A stretch of DNA of 64,000 nucleotides from an uncultured Spirochaetota bacterium (lineage in GTDB: Bacteria; Spirochaetota; Spirochaetia; Treponematales; Treponemataceae), in the NCBI GenBank assembly GCA_944389415.1, contig CALXMF010000001.1, positions 496,001 to 560,000 of the forward strand, given 5' to 3'. This document shows positions 8,517 to 17,172 of the stretch, one piece after another. Within the stretch, counting starts at the first letter, position 1. Each line of letters opens with the position of its first letter. The position numbers and the translations under genes are program-made. The notes beneath the pieces were generated by a model that worked only from the letters and a program-made list of their open reading frames with translations, ran no database searches and was not told the DNA's origin.

Positions 8517-10097
8517 ATGAAGAAAGCGATTGTGTTTGGTATGGCCGCTGCCGCGGCATTGGGGTTATTTACTGCCTGCAGTGGGAAAAAGGAAACAGCT
8601 GTTTCTGCGTCTGCCGCGTCAAAAACTGCGAACGATACTTTGAAACTGGTTTTGTCAACAACAGATGGTTCATCAAAAGATGATCGTGTGCCGTCTCCAT
8701 GGATGAACCGTACTATGGCGACAAACATGTTGTACCGCAGTCTGTTTATTGCAGACAGCTCATTGACTTCTGTATCGCCTGATCTTGCTGAAAGTTATGA
8801 AATCAGTAATGACGGCCTTACATATACTATTAAAATGAAAGATGGCCTTAAATGGAGTGATGGCGAAACTCTAGATGCTTCTGATGTATTGTTTTCACTG
8901 AATATGGCAACCAAAGTTGCTCAGCTTAATCCTATTTATACCGCTGCTCTTGCCGTAATTTCTGAGGCCGTTGCTGATGGCAACACAGTTATTCTTAAAT
9001 TATCTGCGCCGTATGCGTCAATGCTTGATGTACTTGCGCAGTTTGCGATTCTGCCTGAACACTGTCTCAAAGATGCAGATCCTTTATCACTGGAATCTAA
9101 TCCGTTCTGGCAGAATCCCGTCTCATCCGGTATTTATAAGGTTAATGAATTTAATGTCGGAAATTATTTTACCATGGTTCCTAATGAAAACTATGAGGGC
9201 CAGGCCCCTAAAATTCAGAAAGTAACTGTATCATATGTATCAGATTATCTGACTGCAGCTCAGGCAGGTAATACTGATTATATCTATGGTAATGCGACTG
9301 ATATGGTAGACAGTCTCAGTGTGATGGACAATTTCAACGCATATGCGGTTGATATTCTGTTCTATAAATACTTTATCTTCAATATGAAGGGTATTGACGG
9401 TAAAGAGAATCCTGCAATGCAGAATGTGGCTGTCAGAAGGGCAATCATTGAAGCTGTCGACCGTGCTTCTCTGGCGACGCTGTATCCAAGCGCAAATGTA
9501 CTAAACTCCGGTGTACCTGACAGTTATACTGCGTATAATGGATATTCATATGCGTATGATCCCGCCGCTGCAAAAGCAGCTTTAGCTCAGTCTGGTTATG
9601 ATTTATCCAAGCCGCTGCGCATCTGTTATTATAATAACGATCAGACATCCATTGATTTAATTAATACCGTCGTATACTACCTGGAGCAGATCGGGTTTAA
9701 GGTTGAGGCAACACTTTCCAATGATGGTACAACTGATCTGTTTACAAATCGTAACTATGATGTTGGTTTTAAGGGAAAATCAGCATTTTCAATTAGTGAG
9801 TGGTACAGTGAGTATTTAAGTTCTGATAGTTTGTTTAATAAGATTTATGGTGGCGATACATCGTTTGATTCGCTTATTGCACGGCTTTCAGCTGCAACTA
9901 CACCTGAGGAACGTGATGCGGTATTAGGTGAACTTCAGAAACTTGAACAGGAAAAAGTTTATAAGGTTCCGTTATTTACTGTAGGTACTTATGTATTTAC
10001 CAGTACGCGTTTGAATCTCCCTGAAGGTGTCAATTTCTGTAATCCGCTTTACAGCTGTGATATGGATTTTGCAAACTGGACATTGAGTGCCAACTAA
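8517..10097 (+). CDS. Family 5 extracellular solute-binding lipoprotein (Sat-like, probable sialic acid)
   Basis: Binding component of a peptide/nickel-type ABC importer, 526 residues. The signal peptide ends in the lipobox LFTAC (Cys21). The SBP_bac_5 pattern is clear: LAESYEISNDGLTYTIKMKDGLKWSDGETLDASDV, then PVSSGIYKV and AVRRAIIEAVDRASL. Family members bind peptides, nickel or sugars. Context with NanQ, NanA and an N-acylglucosamine epimerase suggests sialic acid, as in the SatABCD system of Haemophilus ducreyi (inference). A strong hairpin separates it from the permease genes, which would raise its level relative to the membrane parts. Confidence 0.85.
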   Translation: MKKAIVFGMAAAAALGLFTACSGKKETAVSASAASKTANDTLKLVLSTTDGSSKDDRVPSPWMNRTMATNMLYRSLFIADSSLTSVSPDLAESYEISNDGLTYTIKMKDGLKWSDGETLDASDVLFSLNMATKVAQLNPIYTAALAVISEAVADGNTVILKLSAPYASMLDVLAQFAILPEHCLKDADPLSLESNPFWQNPVSSGIYKVNEFNVGNYFTMVPNENYEGQAPKIQKVTVSYVSDYLTAAQAGNTDYIYGNATDMVDSLSVMDNFNAYAVDILFYKYFIFNMKGIDGKENPAMQNVAVRRAIIEAVDRASLATLYPSANVLNSGVPDSYTAYNGYSYAYDPAAAKAALAQSGYDLSKPLRICYYNNDQTSIDLINTVVYYLEQIGFKVEATLSNDGTTDLFTNRNYDVGFKGKSAFSISEWYSEYLSSDSLFNKIYGGDTSFDSLIARLSAATTPEERDAVLGELQKLEQEKVYKVPLFTVGTYVFTSTRLNLPEGVNFCNPLYSCDMDFANWTLSAN

Positions 10098-10113
10098 CGG
10101 TTGAATATTGAAG

Positions 10114-10147
10114 GGGCGCAGTATGTAATAATACCGCGCCCTTTTTT
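10114..10147 (+). terminator. Intercistronic terminator/attenuator after the binding-protein gene
   Basis: GGGCGC (10114-10119) pairs with GCGCCC (10136-10141), with inner GTAT/ATAC pairing, followed by TTTTTT. The permease genes continue downstream without an obvious new promoter, so partial read-through is likely. Confidence 0.8.
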
Positions 10148-10173
10148 AATTTCTGCTTCTAAAGGAGGATATA

Positions 10174-11133
10174 ATGTTGAAATTTATCCTGAAAAAGCTG
10201 CTGTTTATGATACCGATGCTGCTGCTTATCAGTATTATTGTCTTTTTCGGGCTGCAGCTGACTGGAATTGATCCGATCAATTTTATGGTCAGCCCTGAAA
10301 TGCTGTCTGCTAATGCAGATAATGTAGAGGCGCTGCGGGAATCCCTGGGGTTGAATGATCCGCTGATCATTCAGTATTTCCGCTGGCTTGGAAATTGTTT
10401 GCGGGGAGATCTCGGATATTCTTTTTCAGGATCATCTATATCTGAGATTATTGCGGTTCGTCTTCCATATACATTTGAGCTTGCTGGTTGGTCTCTGCTG
10501 ATTTCGGCTGTTATTGGTATTGGTATCGGTATTATATCAGCAATTCGGCAGAATGGCATTGTCGATTACGTTGGACGTGTGCTTGCTGTTCTTGGTCAAG
10601 CTGTGCCGCAGTTTCTTGTTGGTATTGTTTTGATTGAAATCTTTGCGATTAAACTTGGTATATTTCCATCTGCAAACCGTGTCAGCCCCAATGCTGCGAA
10701 TGCATTTGTAGATGCTTTTATGCATCTTTTTTTGCCAGTTGTGACGCTTACGATTGGTATGGTGGCTGTTCTGATGCGCTATGCACGTAATACTATGCTT
10801 GATGTACTTAACAGTGACTATATTAAAACAGCGCGAAGCAAGGGAATACCTGAATGGAAAGTATATCTGAAGCATGGGTTCCGCAATGCGATGAAACCTG
10901 TTCTTGTAATTCTGGTTTTTCGTATCCCGATGCTTGTTGGCGGTTCTGTTGTTATTGAGAGTGTTTTTTCGTACCCAGGAATCGGTCTGACAATGACAAA
11001 TGCGATTGTTTCCGGCGATTATCCGATTGTTCTGGTAACAACATTAATTATTGCTGCTGCTATGCTGATTTGTTCATTTATGGTTGATGTGTTTAACGCA
11101 TTGCTGGATCCGCGTATCCGGCTGGGAGAATAG
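10174..11133 (+). CDS. ABC transporter permease, DppB type
   Basis: Inner-membrane permease of 319 residues with about six transmembrane helices and the DppB/OppB features: N-terminal helix, ESLGLNDPLIIQYFRWLGNCLRGDLGYS (positions about 55-82), and the EAA loop ARSKGIPEWKVYLKHGFRNA near residue 220. Very strong AAAGGAGG precedes the ATG. It is followed by the DppC-type partner after 9 bases. Confidence 0.92.
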   Translation: MLKFILKKLLFMIPMLLLISIIVFFGLQLTGIDPINFMVSPEMLSANADNVEALRESLGLNDPLIIQYFRWLGNCLRGDLGYSFSGSSISEIIAVRLPYTFELAGWSLLISAVIGIGIGIISAIRQNGIVDYVGRVLAVLGQAVPQFLVGIVLIEIFAIKLGIFPSANRVSPNAANAFVDAFMHLFLPVVTLTIGMVAVLMRYARNTMLDVLNSDYIKTARSKGIPEWKVYLKHGFRNAMKPVLVILVFRIPMLVGGSVVIESVFSYPGIGLTMTNAIVSGDYPIVLVTTLIIAAAMLICSFMVDVFNALLDPRIRLGE

Positions 11134-11142
11134 GGGGAAAAT

Positions 11143-12039
11143 ATGTCAGCTCAATCTGCTGAAACAAGTATAAAAATGCAGAGCAAAGCGGCGAACAGTT
11201 CTTTGCTGAAAAAAAATATACGTAAATTCATGAACAATAGACTTGCTGTTTTTGGGCTTGTTGTTGTCGTGATAATGACGCTTGCTTGTGTTATCGGCGC
11301 TGTGATGAAAGTCGATTATAATACGCCTGTCCTTACAATGATGAAAAAACCGCCATCAGCTGAACATCTGTTTGGTACAGATACGATCGGGAGAGATCTG
11401 TTTGCGCGTGTTCTGTATGGAGGATGTTATTCTATATTAATAGGCGTGTTTTGTGCGGTAATGAGTTCAATCATCGGCGCTGTGCTGGGAGCTGTTTCTG
11501 GATATGCCGGAGGTAAAATTGATTCATTTCTTATACGTGTTTCTGAAGTTTTTCAGGCATTTCCGCAGCTGGTGTTGGTAATGATGATTGTCGCCATTGT
11601 CAAACAGCGTGGGCTTGGTAATCTCCTTTTTATTTTTGTGATTACAGGCTGGATGACAACATTCCGTATGGTGCGCAATGAATTTATGAGCCTCAAAAAT
11701 GAAACATATGTTAAAGTATGTCAGGCTTTTGGTATGAGTGGTTCCCGCATTATGTTTGGTCAAATTCTGCCGAATGTGGTTAGTCCCATTATCGTCTCAA
11801 CTACAACAAATGTCGCGTTCTTTATTCTGCAGGAAGCGTCCTTATCATTCATCGGTCTTGGTGTTGCTGACAGTACGCCGACTTGGGGTAATATTCTTAA
11901 TGCGGCAAAATCTATTTCTGTTGTGACAAATCAGTGGTGGATATGGGTATTCCCTGGTCTTGCTATTACGTTGTTTGTGTTGGCAATTAATTTCCTGGGC
12001 GATGGTTTGCGTGATGTGTTAGATGCAAAACAGCAGTAA
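11143..12039 (+). CDS. ABC transporter permease, DppC type
   Basis: Second permease subunit, 298 residues, about six membrane helices. The segment PPSAEHLFGTDTIGRDLFARVLYGG (residues about 67-90) is a hallmark of DppC/OppC proteins, and the EAA loop near residue 190 reads CQAFGMSGSRIMFGQILPN. Forms the channel with the DppB-type protein just upstream. Confidence 0.92.
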   Translation: MSAQSAETSIKMQSKAANSSLLKKNIRKFMNNRLAVFGLVVVVIMTLACVIGAVMKVDYNTPVLTMMKKPPSAEHLFGTDTIGRDLFARVLYGGCYSILIGVFCAVMSSIIGAVLGAVSGYAGGKIDSFLIRVSEVFQAFPQLVLVMMIVAIVKQRGLGNLLFIFVITGWMTTFRMVRNEFMSLKNETYVKVCQAFGMSGSRIMFGQILPNVVSPIIVSTTTNVAFFILQEASLSFIGLGVADSTPTWGNILNAAKSISVVTNQWWIWVFPGLAITLFVLAINFLGDGLRDVLDAKQQ

Positions 12040-12052
12040 CCGGAGGAAATTT

Positions 12053-13090
12053 ATGGAACAAAAGACGGATACGAATAAAATAATTCTTGATGTACGAAAT
12101 TTGAACACAACGTTTATTTCTGATAAAAAAGAAATTCGGATTGTAAAAAATGTATCATTTCAGCTTAAACGCGGTTCAATTCTTGCTGTTGTTGGTGAGT
12201 CAGGCTGTGGAAAAAGTGTAACAATGAATTCTATTATGCGTTTTACCGGCCGCAATGCGGTAGTAAAAGCGGATAAAATTCAATACAACGCACGCAAAGA
12301 CGGAAAAATCACAGAGTATCATTTGGAAAGTATCACTAATCCGAACGGACCTGAAATGCGTGCTCTGCGTGGTCCTGATATGTCTATGGTATTTCAGGAT
12401 CCAATGTCCAGTTTAAATCCCGTATACAAAGTAGGAGATCAGGTTGCTGAGGGACTGATTCAGCATACTGGTATGAGTAAAAAAGAAGCACGTGTAAAAG
12501 TGCTGGAAATGTTCCGAAAACTTGGTATACCTGATCCTGAGAGCCGCATTGATTGTTATCCCCATCAGTTTTCGGGAGGAATGAAGCAGCGCGTAGTGAT
12601 TGCAATAGCGATGATCTGTAATCCTGAATTAATTATCTGTGATGAACCGACGACCGCTCTTGATGTAACTATTCAGGCACAGATTATGGAACTGCTAAAA
12701 GGGCTGCAGGTTGATGAGGGGAAATCGGTTATTCTTATAACGCATAATATGGGACTTGTCGCCGAAATGGCTGATGATGTGTGTGTTATGTATATGGGCC
12801 GTGTGGTTGAATTTGGTTCTCTGGAGGATATTTTTGATGCCCCCTCGCATCCATATACACAAGCGCTTCTGCGCAGTGTACCTGTCTTAGGATTGGCAGA
12901 CGGGCAGAAACTTGAGACAATACCTGGAGTGACGCCGAATCCTGCTGACTTAAAAGATGGCTGTGATTTTGCAGATCGTTGTCCTGAATGCAAAGAAGAA
13001 TGCAGACATGGATGTATTCCCGCATATGAGATCAGTCCCGGTCATAGGGTTCGTTGTCGCAAATTCAGCAGCTTTCCGGAGGTAGACTGA
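12053..13090 (+). CDS. ABC transporter ATP-binding protein, DppD type
   Basis: ATPase subunit of 345 residues: Walker A GESGCGKS near residue 52, signature FSGGMKQR near 173, Walker B LIICDEPTTALD near 193, and the cysteine-bearing C-terminal tail CDFADRCPECKEEC typical of the oligopeptide/dipeptide ATPases. The ATG at 12053 follows CGGAGG; the frame opens at 12023 but that would overlap the permease gene. Pairs with the next ATPase as a heterodimer. Confidence 0.93.
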   Translation: MEQKTDTNKIILDVRNLNTTFISDKKEIRIVKNVSFQLKRGSILAVVGESGCGKSVTMNSIMRFTGRNAVVKADKIQYNARKDGKITEYHLESITNPNGPEMRALRGPDMSMVFQDPMSSLNPVYKVGDQVAEGLIQHTGMSKKEARVKVLEMFRKLGIPDPESRIDCYPHQFSGGMKQRVVIAIAMICNPELIICDEPTTALDVTIQAQIMELLKGLQVDEGKSVILITHNMGLVAEMADDVCVMYMGRVVEFGSLEDIFDAPSHPYTQALLRSVPVLGLADGQKLETIPGVTPNPADLKDGCDFADRCPECKEECRHGCIPAYEISPGHRVRCRKFSSFPEVD

Positions 13091-13093
13091 ATT

Positions 13094-14098
13094 ATGAGCA
13101 ATACAAAAGAAATTATATTTAGAATACAGAATCTGCAGACATGGTTTCCAATTACTAAGGGTATACTTAAAAAAGTTGTCGGTCATGTAAAAGCTGTTGA
13201 TGATGTAAGTCTTGATGTTTACCGTGGAGAAACGCTTGGTATAGTTGGTGAATCGGGGTGTGGTAAATCCACATTCGGTAAATCTATTATGCTCCTTGAA
13301 AAGCCGACAGGCGGTCAAGTTCTATATAACTACGACGGCGAATTTAAAGATATTACGCAGTTTAATAAAGAAGAAACATTTCACTTTAGGAAACGTGTTC
13401 AGATGGTTTTTCAGGATCCGTACTCCGCATTGAATCCTCAGAAAAAAATTTATACGTCATTTGAAGAACCGCTGCGTGTTCATGGCGTAAATACTGTTGA
13501 AGAACGGGAAGCGGCAATGCGCCGTGTACTGCAGATGGTCAATATACAACCTGATTATCTGATGCGTTATCCGCATGAATTTTCAGGCGGCCAACGGCAG
13601 CGTCTGTGTATTGCCCGGGCGCTCGAAGTGAAACCGGATGTTCTGATATGTGATGAACCTGTATCCGCACTTGATGTATCTATTCAGGCGCAGGTGCTCA
13701 ATCTGATGAAAGATATTCAAAAAGATATGAATCTGACATATCTTTTTATTGCACATGATTTATCAGTAGTACAGTATATGTCAGATCGTATCGTTGTTAT
13801 GTATCTGGGAAAGATTGTTGAGATTGCTGATTCGCGGGCTCTGTATGATGAACCTTTCCATCCGTATACGAAAGCTCTGCTTTCTGCAATTCCAATTCCT
13901 GATATTCATATTACGAAGAAACGTCAGGTTCTTGAGGGAGAAGTTCCCAGTCCTATTAATAAACCCTCAGGGTGTGCGTTTCATAACCGTTGCCCGCATT
14001 GTATGGACATATGCCGGCAGACTGACCCTGCGCTTGTCGCGAATGGAAAAGACGGTCATTTTGTTGCGTGCCATTTATATGCGAAGGCACAATCTTGA
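13094..14098 (+). CDS. ABC transporter ATP-binding protein, DppF type
   Basis: Second ATPase, 334 residues: Walker A GESGCGKS near residue 53, signature FSGGQRQR near 165, Walker B VLICDEPVSALD near 186, and C-terminal CAFHNRCPHCMDIC. It starts 3 bases after the DppD-type gene and its stop overlaps the start of the flavoprotein gene. Confidence 0.93.
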   Translation: MSNTKEIIFRIQNLQTWFPITKGILKKVVGHVKAVDDVSLDVYRGETLGIVGESGCGKSTFGKSIMLLEKPTGGQVLYNYDGEFKDITQFNKEETFHFRKRVQMVFQDPYSALNPQKKIYTSFEEPLRVHGVNTVEEREAAMRRVLQMVNIQPDYLMRYPHEFSGGQRQRLCIARALEVKPDVLICDEPVSALDVSIQAQVLNLMKDIQKDMNLTYLFIAHDLSVVQYMSDRIVVMYLGKIVEIADSRALYDEPFHPYTKALLSAIPIPDIHITKKRQVLEGEVPSPINKPSGCAFHNRCPHCMDICRQTDPALVANGKDGHFVACHLYAKAQS

Positions 14099-15660
14099 GC
14101 AAAATATATTGTTCCGATAGCGGTGCCTGTGATGTGTGCGTCATAGGAGCCGGCCTTGCCGGCTGTATGGCGGCAATTGAGGCTGCCAGTCATGGCGCTG
14201 CTGTATCGATACTCAGCAGCGCATCTGTCTGTTCTGGTTCAAGTTTTTATCCCGGGACATGGGGGCTAGGGCTGATTGCTCCGCTTAATGATGATGACGC
14301 GAGTAATCTGTATGAGCAGATATGCCGTGTCGGTTGTGGGATGGTAGATAACAAACTTGCTCTATCATTTGTTGACGGGATTCGTCCGGCTGTTGCACAT
14401 CTTGAGTCATTAGGTGTGCATCTGAAAAAAGCGGAGCATAAAGAAGAACAGGCATTTATTCCCTGTTTTGACAGCAGCCATCGTGCTTGGCATGGATTGC
14501 TTGCTGATAGCATGCATGAAGTATTTGCGCAGAAAATACATGAGCTTGGGATTATCAAAGCGGAACAGTGTGAAGTACTGAAAATTGTTCAGCAGGATGA
14601 TGGCTGCATCTGTGGTATTGTCGCGGTGCATAAAGGATCTCTGCGGTATATTCCATGCAAAGCTGTTATTTTGGCGAGCGGCGGTTTTGGCGGTCTTTTT
14701 CAGGATCATCTGTGTACATCAGATGTGACGGGGAGTGGTCATGCTTTAGCTCTTGAATGTGGCTGCTCGCTGATAAATATGGAATTTATGCAGATGATGC
14801 TTGGTTTCGATCATCCCTGTTATGGTACAGTCTGCAATGAAAAAACGTTTCGGTATATCTCGCTGCATTCGTCAGACGGTGCTGATATCCTTGCAAGTTT
14901 GGAGAACCAGGACACTCTTCTTGCGGAACGTTCAACATATGGACCGTTCAGTTCCCGTCTTGCTTCATCCGCAGTGGATTTGGCAGTGGCATCTGCTATC
15001 GCGCGTACTGGAATGCCGGTTGAGCTGCGCTATGAAGCAGAAATGCTGGAAAATATGCCGGAATTTGTTAGAATATATTTTGACTGGCTTTGGGAGAAAA
15101 AGCACTTGAATCCGGATTCGCCGGTATGGATAAAACCGTTTGCCCATGCGGCAAATGGCGGTATCAAAATTGATGCAGATGCATGGACTGGTATTCCTGG
15201 ATTATATGCCTGTGGAGAAGTTACCGGCGGAATGCATGGGGCAGACCGTATCGGTGGTCTGTCGACGGCGAATGCGTTAGTATTCGGTTTGCGTGCCGGT
15301 ATGAATGCGGCGCGGCATGCCGCGCATACGGAAATTAATCATACATTGTGCCAGTTTGAAGCTGTGTGTGATAAGACCGCTCTGCAGAAATCGGCCGCTC
15401 TCAGAAAGATAATGACTGAGTACTGTATGATAGACAGAACCGAAGAAGGATTAATACAGGCCCATAAGATGATAGAGAAACTGTCTATTCTTCAGTTGAG
15501 TTCCAGCGATGATATGTGCGATGTTGCCGGAACATATCGGCTTCGTGCTCAACTGAAAACGGCAGCAGCCATTGTTCAGGCTCAGCGTAACCGGCGGGAA
15601 AGCCGCGGTTCTCATTTTAGAAGTGATTATCCGCAGCAGGTCTGCGGACAGGAGGTTTAA
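14095..15660 (+). CDS. FAD-dependent oxidoreductase of the fumarate reductase/aspartate oxidase group
   Basis: About 521 residues. The N-terminal Rossmann motif is VIGAGLAGCMAA; the C-terminal FAD motif is IPGLYACGEVTGGMHGADRIGG followed by TANALVFGLRAG. Those features place it in the FAD_binding_2 superfamily. The substrate is not evident. It sits between the transporter ATPase and nanQ, so a substrate related to sialic acid, or redox supply for its processing, is possible (inference). The likely start is TTG 14095, overlapping the preceding TGA as TTGA, with AAGG 8 bases upstream; ATG 14068 is an alternative that overlaps 31 bases. The fumarate reductase catalytic set is not clearly complete. 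Confidence 0.75.
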   Translation: MSKIYCSDSGACDVCVIGAGLAGCMAAIEAASHGAAVSILSSASVCSGSSFYPGTWGLGLIAPLNDDDASNLYEQICRVGCGMVDNKLALSFVDGIRPAVAHLESLGVHLKKAEHKEEQAFIPCFDSSHRAWHGLLADSMHEVFAQKIHELGIIKAEQCEVLKIVQQDDGCICGIVAVHKGSLRYIPCKAVILASGGFGGLFQDHLCTSDVTGSGHALALECGCSLINMEFMQMMLGFDHPCYGTVCNEKTFRYISLHSSDGADILASLENQDTLLAERSTYGPFSSRLASSAVDLAVASAIARTGMPVELRYEAEMLENMPEFVRIYFDWLWEKKHLNPDSPVWIKPFAHAANGGIKIDADAWTGIPGLYACGEVTGGMHGADRIGGLSTANALVFGLRAGMNAARHAAHTEINHTLCQFEAVCDKTALQKSAALRKIMTEYCMIDRTEEGLIQAHKMIEKLSILQLSSSDDMCDVAGTYRLRAQLKTAAAIVQAQRNRRESRGSHFRSDYPQQVCGQEV

Positions 15661-15661
15661 T

Positions 15662-16114
15662 ATGATTTACGCACGGATTGATGATTTAAGTAGATACAAG
15701 GGAGTATCCCGGTTTTTGGATATGGCGATTGATTTTATTCAGAAAACAGATTTACGTATGCTGAAACAGGGCAGAAATGAAGTTGACGGTGATAATGTAT
15801 ATATTAATCGTTTTGATTATGAAACTATGCCGGAAGAAAAAACGTTTTATGAAGCTCATACTTTATATATAGATGTACATCTGCTCCTTTCAGGAGAGGA
15901 ATATATTGCTGTTTCGGATACTGGTGTAATGAAAGAGACAGAGCGTGATGATACTGCGGATTTTATTGGGTATGCCGGCAGTGCTCAGGCGCGTTTTGAA
16001 ATGGATAGTTCAAAAGTGTTAATTGTATTTCCTGGAGAGGCGCATGCTGTTAAAATCCAGCGGATAAGGCCATGCTTAGTAGAAAAAGCAGTGTGTAAGG
16101 TGAAAGTACAATAA
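15662..16114 (+). CDS. nanQ: YhcH/YjgK/YiaL family protein, probable N-acetylneuraminate anomerase
   Basis: 150 residues of the cupin-like YhcH (DUF386) family: GRNEVDGDNVYINRFDYET near residue 37, EAHTLYIDVHLLLSGEE near 63, and a C-terminal FPGEAHAVKI. The family includes NanQ, which speeds sialic acid anomer conversion so that the lyase receives its open or alpha form. GGAGG precedes ATG 15662. It is the last gene before the separate nanA promoter. Confidence 0.85.
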   Translation: MIYARIDDLSRYKGVSRFLDMAIDFIQKTDLRMLKQGRNEVDGDNVYINRFDYETMPEEKTFYEAHTLYIDVHLLLSGEEYIAVSDTGVMKETERDDTADFIGYAGSAQARFEMDSSKVLIVFPGEAHAVKIQRIRPCLVEKAVCKVKVQ

Positions 16115-16166
16115 GTTCTGCTGTTTTGTGTTCGGGCAAAATGCCGGGACGGATACCTAAAAATGC

Positions 16167-16215
16167 TTGACAAATACCGACAATGGCTTTACCCTTGAAT
16201 TTAACTAGTATACAA
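16167..16215 (+). promoter_or_regulatory. Promoter of nanA with overlapping candidate operator
   Basis: TTGACA (16167-16172), 17-base spacer, TACCCT (16190-16195, three of six matches), followed by TAGTATACAA (16206-16215) around the expected transcription start. That sequence differs by one base from the palindrome at 8407-8416. Position over the start would fit repression. Confidence 0.5.
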
Positions 16216-16251
16216 CTTTGCTGATACTCTGTTCAATAAGGAGGCTCCCAT

Positions 16252-17172
16252 ATGAGTTCAGTAGAAAAATATCAGGGCATAATACCTGCATTTTATGCCT
16301 GCTATGATGATGACGGCGGTGTCAGTCCGGAACGGACAAAAATTTTTGCGCAATATCTTTTAGATAAAGGTGTAAAAGGCGTGTATGTATGCGGTTCTTC
16401 TGGCGAATGTATCTATCAGAGTAAGGAAGAACGTAAAATTACGCTTGAAAGCGTTATGTCTGTCGTAAAAGGAAAGATGACTGTTATCGCTCATGTTGCA
16501 TGTAATAATACTTCTGATAGTATGGAACTTGCGGCTCATGCGGAAAGTCTCGGTGTTGATGCGATAGCGGCAATTCCGCCTATTTATTTTCATTTACCAG
16601 ATCATGCTATTGCGCAGTATTGGAATGATATTTCTTCTGCCGCTCCAAATACAGATTTTATTATTTACAATATACCGCAGCTCGCTGGAGTCGCGCTGAC
16701 TCTGCCGCTGCTTAAAGAAATGCTGAAAAATCCAAAAGTGATTGGTGTAAAGAATTCGTCAATGCCGATACAGGATATTCAGATGTTCAAAGACGCTGCC
16801 GGTCCGGGGCATGTTGTTTTTAATGGTCCTGACGAACAGCTTGTTGGTGGTCTTGCGATTGGCGCAGACGGCGGTATTGGAGGCACATACGCAGTAATGC
16901 CGGAATTGTATCTGGCGATTGAACGATTAGTAAAGGCAGGTGATCTGCCGAAAGCCCGCGAAATACAGAATGAGGCAGACCGTATTATCTACGCAATGTG
17001 CGCCTGTCGTGGGAACCTGTATGCGGTTATGAAGAAAATTATCAAGCTGCGTGACGGAATAGACTGCGGAAGCGTCAGAAAACCGCTTGCGGCTCTGGCT
17101 CCAGAGGATATGGCGCAGGTCGATAAGTGCCGCACCATGATTGATGCTGCAATTAAGAAGTATACAAAATGA
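16252..17172 (+). CDS. nanA: N-acetylneuraminate lyase (DapA/NanA family)
   Basis: Cleaves sialic acid to pyruvate and N-acetylmannosamine in the cytoplasm. 306 residues with a DHDPS/NAL barrel: GSSGE at residues 48-52 (the carboxylate-binding loop, usually GSTGE), Tyr139 in IIYNIP, and the Schiff-base Lys167 in IGVKNSS. GxDEQLVGGLAIGADGGIGGTY further on is typical of NAL. AAGGAGG precedes the ATG. The stop overlaps the start of the epimerase gene (ATGA), as expected for consecutive pathway enzymes. Confidence 0.9.
   Translation: MSSVEKYQGIIPAFYACYDDDGGVSPERTKIFAQYLLDKGVKGVYVCGSSGECIYQSKEERKITLESVMSVVKGKMTVIAHVACNNTSDSMELAAHAESLGVDAIAAIPPIYFHLPDHAIAQYWNDISSAAPNTDFIIYNIPQLAGVALTLPLLKEMLKNPKVIGVKNSSMPIQDIQMFKDAAGPGHVVFNGPDEQLVGGLAIGADGGIGGTYAVMPELYLAIERLVKAGDLPKAREIQNEADRIIYAMCACRGNLYAVMKKIIKLRDGIDCGSVRKPLAALAPEDMAQVDKCRTMIDAAIKKYTK

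Noticed and set aside
12384-13318. Several antisense open frames within the transporter ATPase genes
   Set aside because: They are shadows of strongly conserved ABC ATPase coding sequence, with no start signals or recognisable domains.
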